NCBI GenBank assembly: GCA_026936335.1
Contig: JAPMXV010000070.1
Span: 62,001-126,000, forward strand
Length of the DNA stretch: 64,000 nt
Source of the DNA: Mantamonas sphyraenae
Taxonomy: Eukaryota; CRuMs; Mantamonadidae
Reading direction: 5' to 3'
Shown: piece after piece, positions 48,558 through 60,800 of the stretch
Layout of the letters: each line of letters opens with the position of its first letter
Position numbering within the stretch: the stretch's first letter is position 1
The notes under the pieces: model-generated
What the model was told of the DNA's origin: nothing
Seen by the model: only the letters and a program-made list of their open reading frames with translations
The model's database searches: none
Translations under genes and position numbers: made by a program

Positions 48558-49786
48558 GCCACTGATCCGTTCCTTGATCGGCTGGTTACGACTGTCAGCA
48601 CGTTGGTGCTCGTCCTTTGATGTTCCTCCTCGTGCATGCTCCCATCCTGCTCTGCTGCTCCACACGCACGGCCCTTGGGCTGGCGATGCTCCACCTCGCT
48701 GATTCCCGTACTTCGTCAACAACATCTGTCTTTCATCGCCCACATGTGAGCTGCCACCACGTTGCTGCTCGGAATGTCTTTCGATATTCCTCCCCGCACA
48801 TGCTCCCTATCGTGCTGCGTTGCTCCTCACACACGGGGCCCTTGGGCTGCAGGTTTGCCCCACCCCACCGTTCCTATCCCCGCTCTTCGTCAACAACATC
48901 TGTTTTTCATCGCCTGCTTGTAACCTGCCACACCACGCATTCTTCTCTTTCGGTCTCTCTCGACCTGTATTGACTCTCCCCTGCTATGCTGTTGCTCACA
49001 CAGGGTGGCGCTGCTCGGTTGACTTGTCAACCATTGCTTCGACTCCCATCGTCAACAACACCTGCGACTCATCATCGACTACATATATGAGCTGCCACAC
49101 CACTGATGTTCATCCTTTTGTAATTCCTCAGCATGCGCTCTCCCGGTCGGTTTCTGCTGCCCCTTCTGTTCTCATCCACCTCCGCCCTCGGTGCTCGAGC
49201 TCCACGTCGTCCACACAGTCCATTCCTCCAACAGCCTCTGCCACAATACCACATCAGCCACACGCACGTATGCGTCGTACATCGTGTGTTGTTTCGATCA
49301 GTGTCCAATCGCCCCACAGAAAGTATCCCCCTTGCGCTCCTCAAAACCAGCGTTGTCCGGTCCTTCAACCACGCACCTTCACCCCTGTCCAACCCGCCTC
49401 CCACCTCCCACCCGCCCCCTTTCTCCCTTGCTTGCTTTGATACTGTGGTTGTGCAGTGCCAGAGTATCCATGCTGTACTTCATAGTCACTTCCTTGGCCA
49501 ATGCTGCTCTTTCTGCTCCTTCCCCCCCAATCTCTCCCGGTACCATGTCACTTCTCCACCGAAACGTCACACATGCGTCCACCCACAACATGACCGACAC
49601 AACAACCAACAAACATACTCGTACAGCATGTCCACACACTCGATGCCTCTCCCATGACTCCTGTACTCTCCCAACTCGGCGACGCCAACCCCCTCCATCC
49701 TTCCCGCTTCACCCTTCCACACCGCTCTTTCCACCTTCCTGTGCCCTCGACACGCGTCCACCACCCCCATCCTCCCTCGGTGTGGC

Positions 49787-52700
49787 TGTGGTGAGATCGG
49801 AAACCGATGTGGGGAGAGCCGAGTCACCACGTCCTGGGCTCGATTCCCATGTGCAAGTTCCGCTTTTCAAGCGTGCACTCGCCCATCCTGAACGCCAGCG
49901 TCGACCTGCATGGACTGCACCCCCGGTGACACAGTCTACACAGTGCATGGCACCCAGTGGAGGGGTGGGTGGAAGGGGGTGGTGGGTGTGTCGATGCTGC
50001 CAGCGAGGAAAGATGAACGCACATCCCCGTGTGCACTCGCCCACCACCGATCGCCAGCGTCGACCTGCGTGGACTGCACCTCGGTGACACGGTCTACACG
50101 GTGTGTGGCACCCAACGGGGGGGGGTGGACGGGAGGAGGTTGTGGGTGCGTCGATGCTGCCAGCGAAGAAAGATGAACGCACAACCGTGTGCACTCGCCC
50201 ATCCCCGAACGCCAGCGTCGACCTGCGTGGACTGCACCTCGGTGACACGGTCTACACGGTGTGTGGCACCCAACGGGGGGGGGTGGATGGGAGGAGGTTG
50301 TGGGTGCGTCGATGCTGCCAGCGAGGAAAGATGGACGCACCGCCGTGTGCACTCGCCCACCACCGAACGTCAGCGTCGACCTGCATGGACTGCACCCCCC
50401 ATGACACAGTCTACACAGTGCATGGCACCCAGTGGAGGGGTGGATGGAAGGAGCTGGTGGGTGTGTTGAACCTGCCAGCGAGGAAAGATGAACGCACATC
50501 CCCGTGTGCACTCGCCCACCACCGAACGCCAGCGTCGACCTGCATGGACTGCACTCCGGTGACACAGTCTACACAGTGCATGGCACCCAGTGGAGGGGTG
50601 GATGGAAGGAGCTGGTGGGTGTGTTGAACCTGCCAGCGAGGAAAGATGAACGCACATCCCCGTGTGCACTCGCCCACCACCGAACGCCAGCGTCGACCTG
50701 CATGGACTGCACTCCGGTGACACAGTCTACACAGTGCATGGCACCCAGTGGAGGGGTGGATGGAGGGGGGTGGTGGGTGTGTCGATGCTGCCAGCGAGGA
50801 AAGATGAACGCACCTCCCCGTGTGCACTCGCCCACCACCGAACGCCAGCGTCGACCAGCATAGACTGCACCCCCCATGACACAGTCTACACAGTGCATGG
50901 CACCCAGTGGAGGGGTGGATGGAAGGAGCTGGTGGGTGTGTTGAACCTGCCAGCGAGGAAAGGTGAACGCACATCCCCGTGTGCACTCGCCCACCACCGA
51001 ACGCCAGCGTCCACCTGCATGGACTGCACCGCCGGTGACACAGTCTACACAGTGCATGGCACCCAACGGAGGGGTGGATGGAAGGGGGTGGTGGGTGTGT
51101 CGATGCTGCCAGCGAGGAAAGATGAACGCACCTCCCCGTGTGCACTCGCCCACCACCGAACGCCAGCGTCGACCTGCATGGACTGCACTCCGGTGACACA
51201 GTCTACACAGTGCATGGCACCCAGTGGAGGGGTGGATGGAGGGGGGTGGTGGGTGTGTCGATGCTGCCAGCGAGGAAAGATGAACGCACATCCCCGTGTG
51301 CACTCGCCCATCCTGAACGCCAGTGTCGACCTGCATGGACTGCACCTCGGTGACACGGTCTACACAGTGCATGGCACCCAGTGGAGGGGTGGATGGAAGG
51401 AGCTGGTGGGTGCGTCGATGCTGCCAGCGACGAAAGATGAACGCACATCCCCGTGTGCACTCGCCCATCCAAACGTCAGCGTCGACATGCATGGACTGCA
51501 CCCCCGGTGACACAGTCTACACAGTGCATGGCACCCAGTGGAGGGGTGGATGGAAGGGGGAGGTGGGTGTGTCGATGCTGCCAGCGAGGAAAGATGAACG
51601 CACATCCCCGTGTGCACTCGCCCACCACCGAACGTCAGCGTCGACCTGCATGGACTGCACTCCGGTGACACAGTCTACACAGTGCATGGCACCCAGTGGA
51701 GGGGTGGATGGAGGGGGGTGGTGGGTGTGTCGATGCTGCCAGCGAGGAAAGATGAACGCACATCCCGTGTGCACTCGCCCATCCTGAACGCCAGTGTCGA
51801 CCTGCATGGACTGCACCTCGGTGACACGGTCTACACAGTGCATGGCACCCAGTGGAGGGGTGGATGGAAGGGGGTGGTGGGTGTGTCGAAGCTGCCAGCG
51901 AGGAAAGATGAACGCACCTCCCCGTGTGCACTCGCCCACCACCGAACGCCAGCGTCGACCTGCATGGACTGCACTCCGGTGACACAGTCTACACAGTGCA
52001 TGGCACCCAGTGGAGGGGTGGATGGAAGGAGCTGGTGGGTGTGTCGAAGCTGCCAGCCAGGAAAGATGAACGCACCTCCCCGTGTGCACTCGCCCACCAC
52101 CGAACGCCAGCGTCGACCTGCATGGACTGCACCGCCGGTGACACAGTCTACACAGTGCATGGCACCCAGTGGAGGGGTGGATGGAAGGGGGAGGTGGGTG
52201 TGTCGAAGCTGCCAGCCAGGAAAGATGAACGCACCTCCCCGTGTGCACTCGCCCACCACCGAACGCCAGCGTCGACCTGCATGGACTGCACTCCGGTGAC
52301 ACAGTCTACACAGTGCATGGCACCCAGTGGAGGGGTGGATGGAGGGGGGTGGTGGGTGTGTCGATGCTGCCAGCGAGGAAAGATGAACGCACCTCCCCGT
52401 GTGCACTCGCCCACCACCGAACGCCAGCGTCGACCAGCATAGACTGCACCCCCCATGACACAGTCTACACAGTGCATGGCACCCAGTGGAGGGGTGGATG
52501 GAAGGAGCTGGTGGGTGTGTTGAACCTGCCAGCGAGGAAAGGTGAACGCACATCCCCGTGTGCACTCGCCCACCACCGAACGCCAGCGTCCACCTGCATG
52601 GACTGCACCGCCGGTGACACAGTCTACACAGTGCATGGCACCCAACGGAGGGGTGGATGGAAGGGGGTGGTGGGTGTGTCGATGCTGCCAGCGAGGAAAG

Positions 52701-54962
52701 ATGAACGCACATCCCCGTGTGCACTCGCCCATCCTGAACGCCAGTGTCGACCTGCATGGACTGCACCTCGGTGACACGGTCTACACAGTGCATGGCACCC
52801 AGTGGAGGGGTGGATGGAAGGGGGTGGTGGGTGTGTCGAAGCTGCCAGCGAGGAAAGATGAACGCACCTCCCCGTGTGCACTCGCCCACCACCGAACGCC
52901 AGCGTCGACCTGCATGGACTGCACTCCGGTGACACAGTCTACACAGTGCATGGCACCCAGTGGAGGGGTGGATGGAGGGGGGTGGTGGGTGTGTCGATGC
53001 TGCCAGCGAGGAAAGATGAACGCACATCCCCGTGTGCACTCGCCCATCCTGAACGCCAGTGTCGACCTGCATGGACTGCACCTCGGTGACACGGTCTACA
53101 CAGTGCATGGCACCCAGTGGAGGGGTGGATGGAAGGAGCTGGTGGGTGCGTCGATGCTGCCAGCGACGAAAGATGAACGCACATCCCCGTGTGCACTCGC
53201 CCATCCAAACGTCAGCGTCGACATGCATGGACTGCACCCCCGGTGACACAGTCTACACAGTGCATGGCACCCAGTGGAGGGGTGGATGGAAGGGGGAGGT
53301 GGGTGTGTCGATGCTGCCAGCGAGGAAAGATGAACGCACATCCCCGTGTGCACTCGCCCACCACCGAACGTCAGCGTCGACCTGCATGGACTGCACTCCG
53401 GTGACACAGTCTACACAGTGCATGGCACCCAGTGGAGGGGTGGATGGAGGGGGGTGGTGGGTGTGTCGATGCTGCCAGCGAGGAAAGATGAACGCACATC
53501 CCCGTGTGCACTCGCCCATCCTGAACGCCAGTGTCGACCTGCATGGACTGCACCTCGGTGACACGGTCTACACAGTGCATGGCACCCAGTGGAGGGGTGG
53601 ATGGAAGGGGTGGTGGTGGGTGTGTCGAAGCTGCCAGCGAGGAAAGATGAACGCACCTCCCCGTGTGCACTCGCCCACCACCGAACGCCAGCGTCGACCT
53701 GCATGGACTGCACTCCGGTGACACAGTCTACACAGTGCATGGCACCCAGTGGAGGGGTGGATGGAAGGAGCTGGTGGGTGTGTCGAAGCTGCCAGCCAGG
53801 AAAGATGAACGCACCTCCCCGTGTGCACTCGCCCACCACCGAACGCCAGCGTCGACCTGCATGGACTGCACCGCCGGTGACACAGTCTACACAGTGCATG
53901 GCACCCAGTGGAGGGGTGGATGGAAGGGGGAGGTGGGTGTGTCGAAGCTGCCAGCCAGGAAAGATGAACGCACCTCCCCGTGTGCACTCGCCCACCACCG
54001 AACGCCAGCGTCGACCTGCATGGACTGCACCGCCGGTGACACAGTCTACACAGTGCATGGCACCCAGTGGAGGGGTGGATGGAAGGGGGAGGTGGGTGTG
54101 TCGATGCTGCCAGCGAGGAAAGATGAACGCACATCCCCGTATGCACTCGCCCACCACCGAACGTCAGCGTCGACCTGCATGGACTGCACTCCGGTGACAC
54201 AGTCTACACAGTGCATGGCACCCAGTGGAGGGGTGGATGGAGGGGGTGGTGGGTGTGTCGATGCTGCCAGCGAGGAAAGATGAACGCACCTCCCCGTGTG
54301 CACTCGCCCATCCTGAACGCCAGTGTCGACCTGCATGGACTGCACCGCCGGTGACACAGTCTACACAGTGCATGGCACCCAGTGGAGGGGTGGATGGAGG
54401 GGGGTGGTGGGTGTGTCGATGCTGCCAGCGAGGAAAGATGAACGCACCTCCCCGTGTGCACTCGCCCACCACCGAACGCCAGCGTCGACCTGCATGGACT
54501 GCACCGCCGGTGACACAGTCTACACAGTGCATGGCACCCAGTGGAGGGGTGGATGGAAGGAGCTGGTGGGTGTGTCGAAGCTGCCAGCGAGGAAAGATGA
54601 ACGCACCTCCCCGTGTGCACTCGCCCACCACCGAACGCCAGCGTCGACCTGCATGGACTGCACCCCCCATGACACAGTCTACACAGTGCATGGCACCCAG
54701 TGGAGGGGTGGATGGAAGGAGCTGGTGGGTGTGTTGAACCTGCCAGCGAGGAAAGATGAACGCACATCCCCGTGTGCACTCGCCCACCACCGAACGCCAG
54801 CGTCGACCTGCATGGACTGCACTCCGGTGACACAGTCTACACAGTGCATGGCACCCAGTGGAGGGGTGGATGGAAGGAGCTGGTGGGTGTGTCGAAGCTG
54901 CCAGCGAGGAAAGATGAACGCACATCCCCGTGTGCACTCGCCCACCACCGAACGCCAGCGTC
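49787..54962. repeat. 157-bp satellite array, about 32 copies, between the inverted arms
   Basis: After 87 bp of unique sequence (49787-49873) the array runs to 54962. The unit is about 157 bp (156-158) with landmarks GTGACACAGTCTACACAGTG, ATGGCACCCAGTGGAGGGG, a GGTGGGTGTGT box, CTGCCAGCGAGGAAAGATGA and GTGCACTCGCCCA. Variant units recur at longer intervals: the tcgaccagcatag variant at 50851 and 52430 (about 10 units), and gtcgacatgcatgg at 51481 and 53217 (about 11 units). This indicates higher-order repeats made by block duplication. Long open frames exist on both strands only because the unit is poor in stops; frames shift from unit to unit, so coding is unlikely. Confidence 0.95.
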
Positions 54963-56191
54963 GCCACACCGAGGGAGGATTGGGGTGGGGGACACGTGTC
55001 GAGGGCACAGGAAGGTGGAAAGAGCGGTGTGGAAGGGTGAAGCGGGAAGGATGGAGGGGGTTGGCGTCGCCGAGTTGGGAGAGTACAGGAGTCATGGGAG
55101 AGGCATCGAGTGTGTGGACATGCTGTACGAGTATGTTTGTTGGTTGTTGTGTCGGTCATGTTGTGGGTGGACGCATGTGTGACGTTTCGGTGGAGAAGTG
55201 ACATGGTACCGGGAGAGATTGGGGGGGAAGGAGCAGAAAGAGCAGCATTGGCCAAGGAAGTGACTATGAAGTACAGCATGGATACTCTGGCACTGCACAA
55301 CCACAGTATCAAAGCAAGCAAGGGAGAAAGGGGGCGGGTGGGAGGTGGGAGGCGGGTTGGACAGGGGTGAAGGTGCGTGGTTGAAGGACCGGACAACGCT
55401 GGTTTTGAGGAGCGCAAGGGGGATACTTTCTGTGGGGCGATTGGACACTGATCGAAACAACACACGATGTACGACGCATACGTGCGTGTGGCTGATGTGG
55501 TATTGTGGCAGAGGCTGTTGGAGGAATGGACTGTGTGGACGACGTGGAGCTCGAGCACCGAGGGCGGAGGTGGATGAGAACAGAAGGGGCAGCAGAAACC
55601 GACCGGGAGAGCGCATGCTGAGGAATTACAAAAGGATGAACATCAGTGGTGTGGCAGCTCATATATGTAGTCGATGATGAGTCGCAGGTGTTGTTGACGA
55701 TGGGAGTCGAAGCAATGGTTGACAAGTCAACCGAGCAGCGCCACCCTGTGTGAGCAACAGCATAGCAGGGGAGAGTCAATACAGGTCGAGAGAGACCGAA
55801 AGAGAAGAATGCGTGGTGTGGCAGGTTACAAGCAGGCGATGAAAAACAGATGTTGTTGACGAAGAGCGGGGATAGGAACGGTGGGGTGGGGCAAACCTGC
55901 AGCCCAAGGGCCCCGTGTGTGAGGAGCAACGCAGCACGATAGGGAGCATGTGCGGGGAGGAATATCGAAAGACATTCCGAGCAGCAACGTGGTGGCAGCT
56001 CACATGTGGGCGATGAAAGACAGATGTTGTTGACGAAGTACGGGAATCAGCGAGGTGGAGCATCGCCAGCCCAAGGGCCGTGCGTGTGGAGCAGCAGAGC
56101 AGGATGGGAGCATGCACGAGGAGGAACATCAAAGGACGAGCACCAACGTGCTGACAGTCGTAACCAGCCGATCAAGGAACGGATCAGTGGC

Positions 56192-56196
56192 AAAAA
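56192..56196 (-). terminator. Pol III T5 terminator of permuted tRNA, right copy
   Basis: A run of five T on the minus strand (AAAAA on plus), at the same relative position as in the left arm. Confidence 0.7.
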
Positions 56197-56213
56197 GAAA
56201 GGTTAGGGCAGAA

Positions 56214-56298
56214 CACTAGACCAGCCGCCCTGTGTGAACACAAGGGGCGACCCGGGAATCGAACCCGGGACCTCGCGCATCCGAAGCGCGAATCATAC
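56214..56298 (-). tRNA. Circularly permuted tRNA-Pro(CGG) gene, right copy
   Basis: This is an identical copy on the minus strand: 3' half 56298-56244 (anticodon CGG at 56283-56281), 13-bp linker 56243-56231, 5' half 56230-56214. All stems, the A and B boxes, and the leader-trailer complementarity are retained. Either the arms are recent duplicates, or conversion keeps them alike, or both genes are under selection. Confidence 0.85.
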
Positions 56299-56438
56299 GT
56301 ATAGTAACCCTTTAAACCTGTACCCAAGTGGTTACACTACTCTTGCTCAATTCGCGGTTCAGCATCTAAACCTCCCACCAAATCGTCCGAATTCCGCGAC
56401 CGGCTATGACAGAAGACCCTCACAGATCCGCGCGCACC

Positions 56439-57512
56439 CGGCCACCCGAACGTCAGCGTCCACCTGCATGGACTGCACCCCCGGTGACACAATCTACACA
56501 GTGCATGGCACCCAACAGAGGGGTGGATGGAGGGGGATGGTGGGTGTGTCGATGCTGCCAGCGAGGAAAGATGAACGCACATCCCCGTGTGCACTCGCCC
56601 ACCCTGAACGCCAGCGTCCACCTGCATGGACTGCACCCCCGGTGACACAATCTACACAGTGCATGGCACCCAACAGAGGGGTGGGTGGAAGGAGCTGGTG
56701 GGTGTGTTGAACCTGCCAGCGAGGAAAGATGAACGCACATCCCCGTCTGCACTCGCCCACCCTGAACGCCAGCGTCGACCTGCATGGACTGCACCCCCGG
56801 TGACACAGTCTACACAGTGCATGGCACCCAACAGAGGGGTGGGTGGAAGGAGCTGGTGGGTGTGTTGAACCTGCCAGCGACGAAAGATGAACGCACATCC
56901 CCGTCTGCACTCGCTCACCCCGAACATCAGCGTCCACCTGCATGGACTGCACCCCCCATGACACAATCTACACAGTGCATGGCACCCAACGGAGTGATGG
57001 GTGGAAGGAGCTGGTGGGTGTGTTGAACCTGCCAGCTAGGAAAGATGAACGCACCTCCCCGTGTGCACTCGCCCATCCAAACGTCAGCGTCGACCTGCAT
57101 GGACTGCACCCCCGGTGACACAGTCTACACAGTGCATGGCACCCAACGGAGTGATGGGTGGAAGGAGCTGGTGGGTGTGTTGAACCTGCCAGCGAGGAAA
57201 GGTGAACGCACCTCCCCGTGTGCACTCGCCCATCCAAACGTCAGCGTCGACCTGCATGGACTGCACCCCCGGTGACACAGTCTACACAGTGCATGGCACC
57301 CAACGGAGTGATGGGTGGAAGGAGCTGGTGGGTGTGTTGAACCTGCCAGCGAGGAAAGGTGAACGCACATCCCCGTCTGCACTCGCCCACCCCGAACGCC
57401 AGCGTCCACCTGCATGAACTGCACCCCCGGTGACACAGTCTACACAATGCATGGCACCCAATGGAGGGGTGGGTGGAAGGGGTTGGTGGGTGTGTCCATG
57501 CTGCCAGCGGCG
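56439..57512. repeat. Second block of the 157-bp satellite, about seven copies
   Basis: This has the same unit as the array between the arms but starts 42 bp outside the right arm, in the same orientation as the inner array on the plus strand. These copies form their own subgroup: ACCCAACAGAGGGGTGGGTG or ACCCAACGGAGTGATGGGTG replaces ACCCAGTGGAGGGG, and GTCTGCACTCGCC is common. The last unit degenerates at CTGCCAGCGGCGAAATGCAG. Confidence 0.93.
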
Positions 57513-57883
57513 AAATGCAGCTGGAACGACTGATGGGAGAGCATGGACAAGACATTCCATTGAGTATTCATGAAAGGTGGAACAATGCAATTCTTACACC
57601 TCAGCTCGCCACAGCCTTTCTCCATCTCATCAGTGTCCTTCCCGAGCTCACTTTCCCCACCCTCCATCCACCCCTCCACCACCACACCTCCTCCATCCAC
57701 AACAACTCATCCTTTGGGACGATCCGAACGGTACGCTGCACCCCCCCCCCCACCACCACCACCAGACCAGTGTCAGTTTCAGTGTCCGTACCCCCCCCGC
57801 CCTCTCTCCAGCACCTCCCCGCACCCACAACTCACTTAGCGTAAAAAGTTGGGCAGCTGGTCAACTCCCAATTAAAAAACTTG
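57513..57883. other. 3' flank of the Fanzor-like gene with a short hairpin; possible guide-RNA region
   Basis: No protein gene seen. On the minus strand, just after the Fanzor-like stop, is a TTTTTTAATTGGGAGTTG segment followed by an imperfect palindrome centred on CAGCTG (about 57846-57866, GTTG...CAAC). Beyond it the sequence is CCACC/CCTCC-rich. In TnpB and Fanzor loci the guide (omega/f) RNA is encoded at or past the 3' end of the nuclease gene up to the element end. This is therefore the place to look, but no conserved RNA was recognised. Confidence 0.3.
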
Positions 57884-60800
57884 TCACTCACGCTTGTACT
57901 GCACCGAAGCACCGAACAGCCCCGTCCTCCGCTGCATCTCCTTCCTGCGTTTCTCCCAGGCCCTTTGCGCCATCGCTGCCTCCTCGACCTTCACCATGTT
58001 GGCCGAAGTTCCAAGGCTGGCCACCGAAACCTTGCCCTTGCCCTTGCCCGACCTTTTCTTCTTCCGTCTCCTCTTTGTCCCTGTTGGCAGCACCCGCACC
58101 ACCTCCTCCTCCACCTCCATCCCACCTCCACGTTCCCGCCTTGCGTCCACCTCCTCCGCCTCCTCCTCAACTTCCACCACCTCCACCTCCTCCACCTCCA
58201 TCCCACCTCCACGTTCCCGCCTTGCATCCACCTCCTCCGCCTCCTCCTCAACTTCCACCACCTCCACCTCCTCCTCAACTTCCACCTCCTCCACCTCCTC
58301 CACCACCTCCACCTCCTCCTCAACTTCCACCTCCTCCACCTCCTCCACCACCATCCCGCCACCTGCCCGGGCCCTCTCCTTCCTCGCCTTTGCCTGCACC
58401 GCCTTTGTGCACAGCGCCAGCACTCTCCCGCCCGTCAACGCCCGTTCCGCCAGCACCAGCCCCATGTGATGCGCACTGTTCACGTCTCGATCAAACACCA
58501 CCTTGCCCCTCGCCAATGCGTACTCAAAAGACTCCCTTGTGCGCGCCCCTGCCGACGACTCTCCGCACCCGCCGCAAGTCTTTCGCCTCCCAAACGGAGC
58601 AAAGGACCCCGACGCCGTGTCAAACTTTGTCTGTCGCAGACACACGCTGCACTTTTGCGTCGTGAACGTCTCTGCCATCCGAAACACCGGCAAGTGAAAC
58701 CCCAGCCTCCGGACTGCCTTGCTCACCGCCCCGTTCCCGGCCCGTGTCCAATTGCCCACCGCCGCTGCAACGTACTTGCGATCCTCCTCAACTGCAAACT
58801 TGCGCAGTTCCTTCACCTCTCTGTTCTCCGCACTTGATCCGGCAGCCTGCGCCCTCGACTTGGCCTTTGCGTGCTTTGCACACACCGTCGCCACGTGCGA
58901 CGTATCCATCGCCCCTCCATCGCCCCGTTCGCGCTTACGAGCATGCCGTGCCACCGACGCCGTTTTCGAGGCCGCCCGCACCTCTGCGTGCGACGGCCTT
59001 CCCGTCGCGAACGACGATCCGATGCGCACCCGTCCAAACTCCGCCTGGGGCTGCTCCAGCACCAGCAGCCTGCTCGTGTCCGTGGTGTGGCCCGGGTCCC
59101 GCACATGCAACGCCAAGTTGTACATCAGCTCCACCGTGGCCTTTTCCTCTCTCTCGTCTGCCGGCCCGACGATCCGCGATTCCAGAATCATCCCCGTCAA
59201 AGGCCCGGGCTCCGGCGCCTGGACGTGGTTGAGGTGTGCGAGTGCGTCGTTGCTCCACGCGCACCCATTGGCATCACCGTTGACCCCACCAAACGCCTGT
59301 GCCCCAGCCAGCCACAGGAAAAACACTTTGCACGCGCTGTCGTGTGCACTTTCCACAGCGTTGGCCGCCTTCTTGGCCGCCGCCTCGGCCGCCTTGGCCG
59401 CCGCCTCCTCCGTTTCCGATTTGCCCGCCACTTTCCCTGCGTTTCCCCCGCTGAACAGCTTGGCAAACGCCGTTATCGCCACATCCACCTGTGAGTGCAC
59501 CTGCAGCCCGGCCGCATGCTCTTTGGTCACTGCGTCGAGCCTAGCCCCCGCCTCTTCTGTGCTCATGCCCTCCTCCTCTACCTCCGTCGCCAGGTCACGC
59601 ATGGCGGCCACGAACAAAAGCAATGCTGCGTGCACCACTGCGTGGCATCCCGCTGCCTCGGCCTCGACCGCGTCCAGCATGGTCGCCTGCCCCTCCTGCC
59701 CCCACGTGGTGCGTACCATTCCTGCCACGCGTTGAATCTCGATCAATGCATCGTTCTTTGCCCGCCCCAGAACCGCCATCTCCACCTCCGCCTCCAGAAC
59801 GCGCGCCGCCGCCGCCGCCACCCCGGCGCCCTCCACCCCCTCCTCGGTCTCCATCCCACCAGCCACACCCACTCCCATCCCCTCCACCCCCTCCTCGCTC
59901 TCCATCCCATCAGCCGTACCCACTCCCATCCCCTCCACCCCCTCCTCGCTCTCCATCCCATCAGCCGTACCCACACCCATCCCCTCCACCCCCTCCTCGG
60001 TCTCCATCCCATCAGCCATACCCACTCCCATCCCCTCCACCCCCTCCTCGCTCTCCATCCCATCAGCCATACCCACTCCCATCCCCTCCACCCCCTCCTC
60101 GCTCTCCATCCCATCAGCCATACCCACTCCCATCCCCTCCACCCCCTCCTCGCTCTCCATCCCATCAGCCATACCCACTCCCATCCCCTCCACCCCCTCC
60201 TCGCTCTCCATCCCATCAGCCATACCCACTCCCATCCCCTCCACCCCCTCCTCGCTCTCCATCCCATCAGCCATACCCACTCCCATCCCCTCCACCCCCT
60301 CCTCGCTCTCCATCCCATCAGCCGTACCCACTCCCATCCCCTCCACCCCCTCCTCGCTCTCCATCCCATCAGCCATACCCACTTCCCATCCCCTCCACCC
60401 CCTCCTCGCTCTCCATCCCATCAGCCACACCCACTCCCATCCCTTCCACCCCCTCCTCGCTCTCCATCCCATCAGCCATACCCACCCCCATCCCCTCCAC
60501 CCCCTCCTCGCTCTCCATCCCATCAGCCGTACCCACTCCCACACCCGCCTGCTCCACCCCCATCTCCGCCTCCCCGACACCCGCCTGCTCCCCCCCCACC
60601 TCTCCCTCCCCCCCACCTCTCCCTCCCCCTCCTCCCCCTCCTCTGCGTCCCCATACACTCTCTCCCCCAGCTCCACCGCCACCTTGTCCATCTCCGCGTC
60701 AAGTTGGACGCCCTTCACAGCAGCCGCCCACCGCGCAACCTCCACGGCGTGTGCACGCGCCCGTTTCGCCTTTGCCTCTTTCACAACCCACGTATCCACT

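Larger units (their letters stand above)
48352..49786 (+). repeat. Left arm of a 1,435-bp inverted repeat
   Basis: The sequence from GCGGAATTC at 48352 to GTGTGGC at 49786 reappears as its reverse complement at 54963-56397. Paired coordinates sum to 104,749 at both ends, so the arms have no net length difference. A few mismatches are visible near the inner edge (about 49756-49770). It contains the permuted tRNA gene near its outer end and three diverged copies of a roughly 170-bp unit (a gatgttc/tcctc/gcatgctccc motif near 48615, 48785 and 49110, plus cttcgtcaacaacatctg). No protein gene is recognised in it. Confidence 0.95.
54963..56397 (-). repeat. Right arm of the 1,435-bp inverted repeat
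   Basis: This is the reverse complement of 48352-49786, with the same ends and no net indel. Homology to the left arm stops after GAATTCCGC at 56397; the flank then differs (gaccggctatgacag here versus tcctgatgccc in left-arm complement). It carries the second permuted tRNA gene at its outer end. Confidence 0.95.

Noticed and set aside
49133-49657. A possible protein (MRSPGRFLLPLLFSSTSALG...) in each inverted arm
   Set aside because: The start looks like a signal peptide but the rest is low-complexity, without similarity or splice logic. It is duplicated only because the arm is duplicated.
49870-54960. Open frames of up to 472 codons on both strands across the satellite
   Set aside because: They change reading frame from unit to unit, begin and end at random unit positions, occur on both strands, and have no start context or recognisable domain. 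They reflect a stop-poor 157-bp unit.
48352-57512. CRISPR array or bacterial origin for the repeats
   Set aside because: The unit is 157 bp without a repeat/spacer pattern, and the surrounding genes have spliceosomal introns and eukaryotic families.
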